Below are positions 26,106 to 35,314 of a stretch of 64,000 bases of DNA, one piece after another. The DNA is from GCA-003244245 sp035606945 (GTDB taxonomy: Bacteria; Actinomycetota; Actinomycetes; Mycobacteriales; Pseudonocardiaceae): assembly GCA_035606945.1 (NCBI GenBank), contig DATNDR010000016.1, positions 1-64,000 on the forward strand, in the 5' to 3' direction. A program made the position numbers and the translations under genes. Numbering within the stretch: position 1 is the first letter of the stretch; each line of letters opens with the position of its first letter. The notes beneath the pieces are model-generated. The model was given only the letters and a program-made list of their open reading frames with translations, was not told the DNA's origin and searched no databases.

Positions 26106-27145
26106 CAGAAGTCCACCGGAGCCGGCACAGTTTGATCAACGTCCAGCTTCGCCCCAATACCTAGCTTCTCCTTGATCCGTTTTTCGATCTCGGCAGCGAT
26201 ATCCGGATTGTCGGCAAGGAATTTTCGTGCGTTCTCCTTACCCTGGCCGAGCTGATCACCCTCATAGGTGTACCAGGCACCTGCTTTGCGAATGACACCC
26301 TGCTCCACGCCCAGATCAATCAGCGAACCCTCCCTGCTGATTCCATGGCCGTACAGAATATCGAATTCTGCTTGTTTGAATGGTGGGGCGCATTTATTCT
26401 TTACCACCTTGACGCGGGTCCGGTTGCCTACTGCATCTGATCCGTCTTTGAGGGTCTCAATGCGGCGGATATCCAGCCGTACCGAAGCGTAGAACTTCAG
26501 CGCCTTGCCACCGGTGGTGGTCTCCGGCGAGCCGAAGAACACTCCGACCTTCTCGCGGAGCTGGTTGATGAAGATCGCGGTGGTGCCCGACGTGCTCAGT
26601 GCGCCGGTGATCTTCCGTAGTGCCTGACTCATCAGCCGGGCTTGCAGGCCGACGTGCGAGTCACCCATCTCGCCTTCGATCTCCGCCCGCGGTACGAGCG
26701 CTGCCACCGAGTCGATGACCACGACGTCCAGCGCACCGGAGCGGATCAGCATGTCAGTGATCTCCAGCGCCTGCTCCCCGGTATCGGGCTGGGAGACCAG
26801 CAGGGCATCGGTGTCCACGCCGAGCGACTTCGCGTAGTCGGGATCCAGTGCGTGCTCGGCGTCGATGAACGCGGCGATCCCGCCGGCCCGCTGGGCGTTG
26901 GCCACCGCATGCAGCGCGATCGTTGTTTTTCCGGAGGCTTCCGGGCCGTACACCTCGACGACCCGGCCCCGGGGCAGACCGCCGATGCCCAGCGCCACGT
27001 CCAGCGCAATGGATCCGGTGGGGATCACCTCGACGGGCGCGCGGCCCTCCTCACCGAGGCGCATCACCGACCCCTTGCCGCACTGCTTCTCGATCTGAGC
27101 CAACGCGATCTGGAGCGCCTTCTCCCGATCCGGTACTGATGCCAT
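26105..27145 (-). CDS. recA: Recombinase RecA
   Basis: 346 residues from ATG 27145, matching the family length, with GAGGTGG 9-10 nt upstream. Walker A GPEASGKT at about 67-74, Walker B LDVVVIDS and the DNA-binding loop region (GDSHVGLQARLMSQALRKI) are intact; no intein. It drives strand exchange and LexA cleavage. An SOS box lies about 130 bp upstream. Confidence 0.98.
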   Translation of the reverse strand: MASVPDREKALQIALAQIEKQCGKGSVMRLGEEGRAPVEVIPTGSIALDVALGIGGLPRGRVVEVYGPEASGKTTIALHAVANAQRAGGIAAFIDAEHALDPDYAKSLGVDTDALLVSQPDTGEQALEITDMLIRSGALDVVVIDSVAALVPRAEIEGEMGDSHVGLQARLMSQALRKITGALSTSGTTAIFINQLREKVGVFFGSPETTTGGKALKFYASVRLDIRRIETLKDGSDAVGNRTRVKVVKNKCAPPFKQAEFDILYGHGISREGSLIDLGVEQGVIRKAGAWYTYEGDQLGQGKENARKFLADNPDIAAEIEKRIKEKLGIGAKLDVDQTVPAPVDF

Positions 27146-27272
27146 CTGACGGTCCACCTCGCTGGTTGAGGATCTTCTGAGTCGGCGCCGACGCTAGGCG
27201 GTAGGACCGACATTCAGCGAGGGCACACGGCCGGATCTGTGGATAAGGGTCCGACTGTGGACAACAGCTTAG

Positions 27273-27288
27273 ACGAACAGGTGTTCGA
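27273..27288. promoter_or_regulatory. LexA (SOS) box for recA
   Basis: ACGAACAGGTGTTCGA, one mismatch to the consensus; read on the minus strand it is TCGAACACCTGTTCGT. Position and sequence resemble the mycobacterial recA operator. Confidence 0.85.
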
Positions 27289-27397
27289 CACCCTTAGTGA
27301 CACGCCGGGGTGTTATTTTCCGCGTCCAGCGGCGCGCACCACGAGTCGACACGCCGAGCAGGAGAGAACGACACGCCGTAACGGGGGAACTGCGTGC

Positions 27398-27592
27398 TCA
27401 GCGTCGCTCTTCGGGGACGTCGAAGGCGGCGCACACAGCGGCCCACACCCGCTTCGTGTCAATCCCCGCCTCCAGCGCCCCCTCCACCGTGCGACCGCCG
27501 AGATCGGCGAACACGTGATCATGAGCCAGTGCAGCCGCCCGGACCGGACCGAATTCCTCGTCCATCCGCTGCCGGAAGTGGGTGATCCGCAT
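27398..27592 (-). CDS. DUF3046 protein
   Basis: 64 residues with the family pattern MRITHFRQRMDEEFG...DHVFADLGGRTVEGALEAG and KRVWAAVCAAFDVP. The small protein is conserved directly upstream of recA in actinobacteria (Rv2738c position). Function unknown; the SOS box lies between it and recA. Confidence 0.9.
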   Translation of the reverse strand: MRITHFRQRMDEEFGPVRAAALAHDHVFADLGGRTVEGALEAGIDTKRVWAAVCAAFDVPEERR

Positions 27593-27632
27593 ACGTCCAG
27601 ATTAGGTACCTGCCACGAGCTATCGTGATGAG

Positions 27633-27755
27633 ATGTTCACCCCGGACGACCCGACCGGGCTGTCCTCCACCGCTGGGCAGCTGGTGATCCTGTTCGGCCT
27701 ACTGTCTGCCCTGGTGGTGCTCATTCGCTGGTGGTGGCAACAGCGGAACCGCTGA
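27633..27755 (+). CDS. Possible 40-residue single-pass membrane protein
   Basis: ATG 27633 opens 40 codons: a short acidic head (MFTPDDPTGLSSTAGQ), one strong membrane helix (LVILFGLLSALVVLIRWWW) and a basic tail (QQRNR), a coherent type I or III topology. It starts 40 bp from the divergent DUF3046 gene and its last 35 bases overlap the end of the MBL-Rieske gene. The ribosome-binding site is weak (GATGAG). The case rests on the clean helix and G/C-rich third positions. Confidence 0.5.
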   Translation: MFTPDDPTGLSSTAGQLVILFGLLSALVVLIRWWWQQRNR

Positions 27756-29289
27756 CCGGCCCGCTGATCGGCATTGCACGAATCTGGTGGCCCGCCGCAG
27801 TGAGGCAGCGACCGGTGGCCAGATCGAAGCGCCAGCCGTGCAACGCGCAGGTGAGGGTCCCGTCGGACACGCTGCCGAACTTCGCCAGGTCGGCGCGCAG
27901 GTGCGGGCAGCGGCGTTGCACCCGCCAGCCGTCCAGGGAGATGTCCGCGCCGTCGTCGTTGCGCTCGTCGTACCAGTTCTCGACGTAGTCGATGCGCTCC
28001 GGCGACAGGCACTTGAAGAACACGTAGACGAACTCGTTGTACTGGCCGACCCGGCTTGCCCGAAACCGAAGCGACAGAAACAAGCTGTTCGACCAGTCCA
28101 CCTCGCGGCGGGCCAGATTGGTAGCAACCAGATCGGCCGCGGTGGACAGCCGGTAGCGGCATTGTTCGCCGGCGAACTCGCGCACCTCGCGAGCGGTGAA
28201 GTCGATCACTATGGAGCGCTCGCCCACGTCCAGGCGGACCGGACCACCGATCCCGGTGCAGATGTTCTCCGCCCGCTTGAGCAGCGGCTCCCACCACCGC
28301 TTGAGCTGCTCAAGCAGGTCAGCAGGTACCGGCGCCCGGCCGGCCCGCTCACGGCCCAGCGCCGGCTGCGCGCGGGCCTGGTAGTCGCGCAGGTAGGCGG
28401 TCTTCTCACCGAACATGTGGGTGATCTCGGCGGATGAGTACCGGTGGGTCAGCTCGCAATGTGCGCCGTCCATCTCGGCCACGCTTCCCGGCAGCAGCAG
28501 CTGCGCCGACACCTCGGGACGTGCCGCGGCCAGTTCGCTGATGAACTCCATTTGATCAGTGAAGATGCTGCCGCCGTCGCGACCCTGACCGTTGAACTCG
28601 AACAGCTCCTCATCGAGGAAGCAGGGTGGGCCCGCGGTGGGGAACACGTGCGCGGCGCCCACGGCGTCGATGTAGCGCAGCGCCCGGTCGGTCTGGCCGG
28701 CCCGCTTGCGGCGAGCGAACTCCCGGCGCGCCCCGTGGGGCAGGTCGTAGACCATCGGCCACCAGATCGCGCCGGAGAACTGGGTGAAATACCCGTGGAT
28801 GTCGCCGAAGTCCAGCAGCTGCTCGATGTCCAGTGGGTGAGCGTCGTTCTGGTTGAGGATGACGGTGCGGCCGTCGTCCAGCGACAGCGCCGAGTCGCCG
28901 ATCGGCCCGTCGCTGGGCCCGGTCAGTGAGGTGATCATGATACGCAGCCCGTCGCGGTGTACCGGAACGCCCGATGCCGTGCGCAGGAAGGTGTGGAATC
29001 CCAGGCCGGCGAGCGCACGCTCCAGCTCGTCGGTGGGGTAGTCCGGCAGCAGGACCGTGGTGTCCTTGCGCACGTGGCAGCGCAACAGCTCGGGATCGAA
29101 GTGGTCCCGGTGCAGGTGCGAGATGTACAGGTAGTCGGCCTGCCCGAGGGTGTCCCAGTCGAGGTCGCTGTTGTCCGGGAAAGGGAACCACGACCCGAAA
29201 AAAGCCGGGTTCACCCATGGGTCGCACAGCACGCTGCCGGCGGTGGTTTCGATGTGCAGCCCGGCGTGCCCGACTCCGGTCACCCGCAT
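27721..29289 (-). CDS. Metallo-beta-lactamase-fold hydrolase fused to a Rieske domain
   Basis: 522 residues from ATG 29289 (GGGAGAG upstream). The N-terminal half is an UlaG-like metallo-beta-lactamase fold with HLHRDH at 58-63 and Asp/His further on. The C-terminal part has a Rieske [2Fe-2S] site: C-P-H (RRCPHLRAD) and C-x2-H (CALHGWRFD). Combining the two domains recalls CMP-N-acetylneuraminic acid hydroxylase, where the Rieske domain is N-terminal. The product may be an iron-dependent oxygenase, but no sialic acid or reductase gene is nearby. Substrate unknown. Confidence 0.8.
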   Translation of the reverse strand: MRVTGVGHAGLHIETTAGSVLCDPWVNPAFFGSWFPFPDNSDLDWDTLGQADYLYISHLHRDHFDPELLRCHVRKDTTVLLPDYPTDELERALAGLGFHTFLRTASGVPVHRDGLRIMITSLTGPSDGPIGDSALSLDDGRTVILNQNDAHPLDIEQLLDFGDIHGYFTQFSGAIWWPMVYDLPHGARREFARRKRAGQTDRALRYIDAVGAAHVFPTAGPPCFLDEELFEFNGQGRDGGSIFTDQMEFISELAAARPEVSAQLLLPGSVAEMDGAHCELTHRYSSAEITHMFGEKTAYLRDYQARAQPALGRERAGRAPVPADLLEQLKRWWEPLLKRAENICTGIGGPVRLDVGERSIVIDFTAREVREFAGEQCRYRLSTAADLVATNLARREVDWSNSLFLSLRFRASRVGQYNEFVYVFFKCLSPERIDYVENWYDERNDDGADISLDGWRVQRRCPHLRADLAKFGSVSDGTLTCALHGWRFDLATGRCLTAAGHQIRAMPISGPVSGSAVATTSE

Positions 29290-29423
29290 GATCTCTCCCG
29301 CGTTTCGGTGGTCCGATCTCCTGCCCGGGGAGATGGTGCCATCCGCCGACTGCGTCCGATCCGCCCGGCGCAGGCATACGCTTCCCACAGCGGCGCCGCC
29401 AACGGACGAGAGGGGGCCACCAC

Positions 29424-30485
29424 GTGACCGACGTGTTCGGATCCGGCGACCACGAGCAGGTCGTCTTCTGCCGCGATGAACCCTCGGGGCTGCGTGCGAT
29501 CATCGCGATCCACTCCACCGCGCTGGGGCCCGCGCTCGGCGGGACCCGGTTCCACCCTTATCCCAGCGAGGACGACGCCCTCCTGGACGTGTTGCATCTG
29601 TCTACAGCGATGTCGTACAAGAATGCGCTGGCCGGTTTGGATCACGGCGGCGGCAAGGCCGTCATCCTCGGTGATCCAATCCGAGACAAGACCGAAGCGC
29701 TGCTGCGCGCCTACGGACGCTTCGTGCAGTCGCTGGGCGGGCGCTACATCACCGCGTGCGACGTCGGTACCTACGTCGAGGACATGGACGTCGTCGCCCT
29801 GGAATCCGGGTTCGTCACCGGGCGCTCGTTATCCCACGGCGGCGCCGGCGACTCCTCGATCCTGACCGCCTTCGGGGTCTTCCAGGGCATGCGCGCTGCC
29901 GCCCAACACGTCTGGGGGTCGCCCACCCTGTCCGGGCGCCGGGTGGGCATCTCGGGAGTCGGCAAAGTCGGCAAGCTACTCGTGGACCATCTGCTCGCCG
30001 ACCGCGCACAGGTGGTTGTGGCCGACATCAGCGACCAGGCGATCGAGCGGGTGTGTGCGGCGCATCCCGAGGTGGCCGTGGCGCCGGACACCGAGACGCT
30101 GGTACGCGAACCGATCGACGTGTACGCCCCGTGCGCGCTGGGCTCGGCCCTGGATGATCCGACCGTCGCAGTGTTACACGCCAAGATCGTGTGCGGCGGC
30201 GCGAACAACCAGCTGGCACATCCCGGCGTGGAAAAGTTCCTCGACGAGCGCGGCATCCTCTATGCACCCGACTATGTGGTCAACGCCGGTGGGGTCGTTC
30301 AGGTCGCTGATGAGATCGGGGGCTTCGATTTCCAGCGAGCTCACGCCCGGGTCGCTAAGATCTTCGACACCACCCGGGAGATCTTCGAGCTGGCCGACCG
30401 CGACGGTGTCCCACCCGCCGTCGCCGCCGACCACCTAGCCGAGCGGCGGATGGCAAAGCCCGGTTTTTTGCATTCAGCGGGCTGA
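29424..30485 (+). CDS. Leucine/valine/phenylalanine-type amino-acid dehydrogenase
   Basis: 353 residues, GTG start after GAGAGGGGG. Catalytic lysines Lys66 (SYKNALAG) and Lys78 (DHGGGKAV) align with those of leucine dehydrogenase. The Rossmann motif is GISGVGKVGKLL. It deaminates branched-chain or aromatic amino acids to 2-oxo acids with NAD(P). The substrate class (Val, Leu or Phe) cannot be fixed by eye. It is divergent from the MBL-Rieske gene. Confidence 0.88.
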   Translation: MTDVFGSGDHEQVVFCRDEPSGLRAIIAIHSTALGPALGGTRFHPYPSEDDALLDVLHLSTAMSYKNALAGLDHGGGKAVILGDPIRDKTEALLRAYGRFVQSLGGRYITACDVGTYVEDMDVVALESGFVTGRSLSHGGAGDSSILTAFGVFQGMRAAAQHVWGSPTLSGRRVGISGVGKVGKLLVDHLLADRAQVVVADISDQAIERVCAAHPEVAVAPDTETLVREPIDVYAPCALGSALDDPTVAVLHAKIVCGGANNQLAHPGVEKFLDERGILYAPDYVVNAGGVVQVADEIGGFDFQRAHARVAKIFDTTREIFELADRDGVPPAVAADHLAERRMAKPGFLHSAG

Positions 30486-30558
30486 GCGGGGTTATTCGGG
30501 TGTCGCTTACCCCGCTGAGCCCGCTCGATGCGGAAGCAGAGTGTCAGTGGGGCGGGCC

Positions 30559-33500
30559 ATGATGAGTGGCGTGGATGTGTTGGGGTTGTTCTCGCCGGCT
30601 ACCCGGGAGTGGTTCGAGGGGGCATTCGCCGGGCCTACTGCGGCTCAGGAGGGGGCCTGGCGAGTGGCGGCGGCGGGCGAGCATGCGCTTGTCGTGGCTC
30701 CCACCGGATCCGGGAAGACGCTTGCCGCGTTCTTGTGGGCGCTGGACCAGCTGGCCGTCACCGGACCTGCGGCGGAACCGTCGAAACGCTGCCGGGTGCT
30801 GTACATCTCCCCACTCAAGGCCTTGGCAGTGGATGTCGAGCGCAACCTGCGCTCCCCATTGGCCGGCATCCGGCAGGCCGCGCACCGGCTGGGCCTGCCC
30901 CAACCGGACATCAGTGTGGGAATGCGCACCGGTGACACCCCTGCCGAACAACGCCGCGCCTTCGTCCGCATGCCCACCGACGTGCTCGTCACCACGCCGG
31001 AGTCACTGTTTCTGCTGCTGACCTCCGCGGCCAGGGAGTCGCTGCGGGGAGTGCGCACGGTGATCGTCGACGAGGTGCACGCGGTCGCGGCCACCAAGCG
31101 CGGCGCGCACCTGGCGCTGTCCTTGGAGCGGCTGGACGCCCTGCTGGACAAACCCGCGCAGCGGATCGGGCTGTCCGCCACCGTGCGACCGGCCGAGGAG
31201 GTCAGCGCCTTCCTCGCCGGCGGCCGGCCGGTGCGCGTGGTGCAACCGGTATCAGCCAAGACGATCGAGGTTGTGGTGCAGGTCCCGGTAGCCGACATGG
31301 CGACCTTGGGGGAGCTGACCGAAGGTGCCGACGGGGCGACCGAACAGCGCGCCTCCATCTGGCCCGCGGTGGAGCGCAGAGTGCTGGATCTGGTGCGTTC
31401 GCACCGCTCGACGATCGTGTTCGCCAACTCGCGGCGGCTGGCTGAGCGGCTCACGGCGCGGCTCAACGAACTGGCCGTCGAGGCGGGGTGGGCGGGTCGC
31501 GTCGCAGCGCCCCGGGACCGGATGCCGGCCGAGCTGATGGGCCAGGCCGGGCTCGCCGGCGGCGCTCCCGTCGTGATCGCCAAGGCCCACCACGGTTCGA
31601 TGTCGCGCGAGCAGCGAACCCTCGTCGAGGAGGAACTGAAGTCGGGCCGATTGCCGTGCGTGGTCGCGACATCCTCGCTCGAGCTGGGTATCGACATGGG
31701 AGCAGTGGACCTCGTGGTGCAGGTGGAAGCACCTCCGACGGTCGCCTCCGGCCTGCAGCGGATCGGCCGCGCCGGGCACCAGGTAGGCGCGGTGTCCCGG
31801 GGCGTCATCTTCCCCAAGTTCCGCGGCGACCTGGTCTCGTGCGCGGTGGTCGCCGAACGGATGGCAGCCGGGGCGATCGAGGCCCTGCGCTACCCGCGCA
31901 ACCCGCTGGACGTGCTGGCCCAGCACGTGGTGGCCATGGTGGCGCTGGATACCTGGCGAGTCGACGACCTCGCCAGGCTGGTCCGGCGTGCCGCACCGTA
32001 CTCGGCGCTACCCGATTCGGCGCTGCACGCGGTATTGGACATGCTCGCGGGGCGCTACCCGTCGGAAGAATTCGGCGAGCTGCGCCCTCGGATCATCTGG
32101 GATCGGGTCAGCGACGAGCTGCGCGGCAGACCCGGAGCCCAGCGCTTGGCGGTCACCTCCGGCGGCACCATCCCGGACCGCGGGTTGTTCACCGTCATGA
32201 CACCCGGCGGTGCTGAGGGAGTCGGCTCGCGAGTCGGTGAACTCGACGAGGAGATGGTCTACGAGTCCAGAGTGGGCGATACCTTCCTGCTGGGTTCGAC
32301 ATCGTGGAAGATCGTCGACATCACGCACGACCGGGTCATCGCACAGCCCGTGCCCGGCGAGCCGGCCCGGATGCCGTTCTGGAAGGGCGACGCACCGGGA
32401 CGGCCGTTGGAGTTGGGGCGGGCGCTGGGCGCGTTCGTCCGTGAGCTGGGCGCCACCGAGGCCGACGCGGCGCGCAGCCGCATCGAGGGCATCGGCCTCG
32501 ACACGTGGGCCGCCGACAACCTGCAGTCGTATCTGCGCGAGCAGCGCGAGGCCGCGGGCCACATACCCGACGACCGCACGGTTGTGGTGGAGCGCTTCCG
32601 CGACGAGCTGGGCGACTGGCGGATGGTGGTGCACTCCCCATTCGGCGCGCAGGTCAACGGTCCGTGGGCACTGGCAATCGGCGCTCGGCTGCGGGAGCGC
32701 CGCGGCGTCGAGGCACAGGTAGCCAGCGCTGACGACGGAATCGTGCTTCGGCTGCCGGACGCGCTGGACGCCGACGGCACCGAGGTACTACCCACCGCTG
32801 AGGACGTGCTGTTCGACCCGGATGAAGTGGACCAGATCGTGATCGCTGAGCTGGGGAGCTCGGCGTTGTTCACCTCCCGGTTTCGGGAATGCGCCGCCCG
32901 GGCGCTGCTGCTGCCCCGCCGCGACCCCAGGCGCCGGACGCCACTGTGGCAGCAACGGCAGCGGTCGGCCCAGCTGCTCGCTGTCGCGGCCAAGTACGAG
33001 CAGTTCCCGGTGGTACTTGAGGCAATGCGGGAGTGTGTCCAGGACGTCTATGACCTCCCCGGACTGCGCGAACTGATGTCGGATGTGCGCGCTCGGCGGA
33101 TCCGCGTGGTAGAAGTCGCCACCCGATCGCCATCCCCGTTCGCCCGCAGCTTGCTTTTCGGTTATGTCGGGATGTTCCTCTACGAGCTGGACGCCCCGCT
33201 GGCCGAGCGCAGGGCCGCGGCACTCGCGCTGGACTCCACGCTGCTGGCCGAGTTGCTCGGCTCCGAGGCGATCCGCGAACTGCTCGACCCCGGGGTGCTC
33301 CTGGAGATCGAGTCGCAGCTGCAGCGGCTGGATCCCGACCAGCAGGCTCGGGATTTGGAGAGCACCGCGGACCTGCTGCGTACGCTCGGCGACCTCACCG
33401 AACCTGAGGCCGTGCAGCGCGGGGCTGCCCCGGACTGGCTCGCCGAACTCCGTTCAGCCCGGCGCGCGATCATGGTTCGGATCGCCGGCGATCACCGGTG

Positions 33501-35292
33501 GATCGCGATCGAGGACGCTGGGCGTGTTCGTGACGCGTTGGGTGTGGCCCTGCCAGTGGGCGTGCCTGAGGCGTTCACCGAGCCGGTGGCCGATCCGCTA
33601 GGGGATCTGCTCCTGCGGTATGCCAGAACTCACGGACCGTTCACCGCAGCCGCGGCCGCGACTCGCTTCGGGCTCGGGGTCGCCGTGGTGGCCGCAGCGC
33701 TGGATCGGTTGACCGCGCTCGGGACTCTGGTCCGGGGTGAGCTTCGCCCGGTTGAGCTGTGCCCGATTGGGCCTGGCGGCGGCATGGAGTATTGCCACGC
33801 AGAGGTGCTACGGCGGGTGCGGCGGGCGTCGCTGGCCCGCTTGCGGGCCGAGGTGGAGCCGGTCGAGCAGGCGGCGCTGGGTCGGTTCCTGCCGGCCTGG
33901 CACGGGGTCCGCTCCTGGGAGAACTCCAGCACAGAACCGGTGCGGCGGCTGCGCAGTGCGCCCACACCGGAGGACGTGCTCGGCGTAGTGGAACAACTGG
34001 CCGGGGCACCGATGCCTGCGAGCGGGTTGGAATCGCTTGTGCTCCCCGCCAGGCTTCCGGGCTATTCGCCCGCCCTGCTCGATGAGCTCACCATTTCCGG
34101 CGAAGTGAGCTGGATCGGGTGCGGGTCGCTACCCGGAGGCGACGGGTGGATCGCGCTGGCTCCCACTGACCTGGCCGATCTGGTGCTACCCGACCTGGAT
34201 GAGCAGCTCGCGCTCACTCCGGCACACCGCGGTGTGCTGCGTGCACTGGGCTGGGATCCAGCCGGTGGTCCGCCCGCGGGTGGCGCGTTGTTCTTTCGTC
34301 AGCTCGCCGACCGAGCCGGTCAGTACCTGCTCGCTGACGGCGAACCGGCGCCCGGCGATGCCGACATGGTCGCCGCGGTATGGGATCTGGTGTGGGCCGG
34401 CTTGCTAACCAACGATTCGCTGGCGCCGGTGCGAGCGGTCGTGTCCGGCCGCTCAGCCGCGCACCGGCCGCGCCGGTCCGCTCCGCGCGGCAGATACGCG
34501 CGAATGCGCGCGGCGCGGCCGCCTATGCCCCACCGCGCCGGTCCGCCGACCGCCGCGGGACGCTGGTCGCTCTCGCCGATGCTCCCACCGGCCATGTCGC
34601 CGCCGGTGCCCCCATCGGCCATGTCGCCGCCGGTGCCCCCATCGGCCATGTCACAGCCGTCCCCGCCGTCATGCGAGCAGACCCGCAGGGCACACGCTCG
34701 GGCCGAGACATTCCTTGAGCGTCATGGAGTACTCACCCGAGGCGCCTTGGACACCGAACGAGTCGCCGGCGGGTTCGCCGGGATCTACAAGGTGTTGCGC
34801 GCGATGGAGGAGTCCGGCCGCTGCCGGCGCGGATACGTGGTCGAGGGACTCGGCGCTGCGCAGTTCGCCGTTCCAGGCGCTATTGACCGGATGCGTGCCG
34901 TCGGCCAGCCCGTCGAAGGACGCCTGGCGACAGTGGTCCTCGCCGCTACCGACCCTGCCCAACCCTACGGGGCTGCGCTGCCATGGCCGTCCACCGTAGG
35001 TGAGGTGCGACACCGGCCTGGTCGTAAGGCCGGAGCGCTGGCCATCCTGGTGGACGGCGCCGCTGTGCTCTACATCGAGCGAGGTGGCCGCTCGCTGCTG
35101 TCGTTCACTGAGAACACCGACACCTTGCGAGCTGCTGTGGGCGCACTCGCCGGCGCGGTTGCGCAGGGTTGGTTGGGGTCGCTGTCCATTGAGCGCGCCG
35201 ACGGCGAAGCGGCACTGGGATCTGCGCTGGCCGAGTTGCTTCGCGACGCTGGATTCCGCGCCACGCCCCGCGGATTGCGGTTGCGCGCGTGA
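30559..35292 (+). CDS. lhr: Lhr-family ATP-dependent DNA helicase with repeat insert
   Basis: About 1577 residues; ATG 30559, ATG 30562 or GTG 30541 could start it. Superfamily 2 motifs are clear: APTGSGKTLAAFLWALDQL, YISPLKALAVD, TPESLF, VDEVHAV, LSATV, SSLELGIDMGAVDLV and QRIGRAGHQ. Winged-helix and DUF4635-like Lhr domains follow. It is a single-strand DNA translocase and helicase of DNA repair. Near codons 1345-1371 there is a Pro/Ser/Met repeat (AMSPPVPPS) preceded by a basic linker, separating the main body from a conserved C-terminal domain (EVRHRPGRKAGALAILVDG). Confidence 0.93.
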   Translation: MMSGVDVLGLFSPATREWFEGAFAGPTAAQEGAWRVAAAGEHALVVAPTGSGKTLAAFLWALDQLAVTGPAAEPSKRCRVLYISPLKALAVDVERNLRSPLAGIRQAAHRLGLPQPDISVGMRTGDTPAEQRRAFVRMPTDVLVTTPESLFLLLTSAARESLRGVRTVIVDEVHAVAATKRGAHLALSLERLDALLDKPAQRIGLSATVRPAEEVSAFLAGGRPVRVVQPVSAKTIEVVVQVPVADMATLGELTEGADGATEQRASIWPAVERRVLDLVRSHRSTIVFANSRRLAERLTARLNELAVEAGWAGRVAAPRDRMPAELMGQAGLAGGAPVVIAKAHHGSMSREQRTLVEEELKSGRLPCVVATSSLELGIDMGAVDLVVQVEAPPTVASGLQRIGRAGHQVGAVSRGVIFPKFRGDLVSCAVVAERMAAGAIEALRYPRNPLDVLAQHVVAMVALDTWRVDDLARLVRRAAPYSALPDSALHAVLDMLAGRYPSEEFGELRPRIIWDRVSDELRGRPGAQRLAVTSGGTIPDRGLFTVMTPGGAEGVGSRVGELDEEMVYESRVGDTFLLGSTSWKIVDITHDRVIAQPVPGEPARMPFWKGDAPGRPLELGRALGAFVRELGATEADAARSRIEGIGLDTWAADNLQSYLREQREAAGHIPDDRTVVVERFRDELGDWRMVVHSPFGAQVNGPWALAIGARLRERRGVEAQVASADDGIVLRLPDALDADGTEVLPTAEDVLFDPDEVDQIVIAELGSSALFTSRFRECAARALLLPRRDPRRRTPLWQQRQRSAQLLAVAAKYEQFPVVLEAMRECVQDVYDLPGLRELMSDVRARRIRVVEVATRSPSPFARSLLFGYVGMFLYELDAPLAERRAAALALDSTLLAELLGSEAIRELLDPGVLLEIESQLQRLDPDQQARDLESTADLLRTLGDLTEPEAVQRGAAPDWLAELRSARRAIMVRIAGDHRWIAIEDAGRVRDALGVALPVGVPEAFTEPVADPLGDLLLRYARTHGPFTAAAAATRFGLGVAVVAAALDRLTALGTLVRGELRPVELCPIGPGGGMEYCHAEVLRRVRRASLARLRAEVEPVEQAALGRFLPAWHGVRSWENSSTEPVRRLRSAPTPEDVLGVVEQLAGAPMPASGLESLVLPARLPGYSPALLDELTISGEVSWIGCGSLPGGDGWIALAPTDLADLVLPDLDEQLALTPAHRGVLRALGWDPAGGPPAGGALFFRQLADRAGQYLLADGEPAPGDADMVAAVWDLVWAGLLTNDSLAPVRAVVSGRSAAHRPRRSAPRGRYARMRAARPPMPHRAGPPTAAGRWSLSPMLPPAMSPPVPPSAMSPPVPPSAMSQPSPPSCEQTRRAHARAETFLERHGVLTRGALDTERVAGGFAGIYKVLRAMEESGRCRRGYVVEGLGAAQFAVPGAIDRMRAVGQPVEGRLATVVLAATDPAQPYGAALPWPSTVGEVRHRPGRKAGALAILVDGAAVLYIERGGRSLLSFTENTDTLRAAVGALAGAVAQGWLGSLSIERADGEAALGSALAELLRDAGFRATPRGLRLRA
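34591..34671 (+). repeat. 27-bp tandem repeat inside lhr
   Basis: Two identical 27-bp units (34591-34617 and 34618-34644) and a diverged third (34645-34671) encode AMSPPVPPS, AMSPPVPPS, AMSQPSPPS. Unit length keeps the frame, so copy number could change without breaking the protein. Confidence 0.9.
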
Positions 35293-35314
35293 TGTCGCGG
35301 TGGTCGGGATCGGC

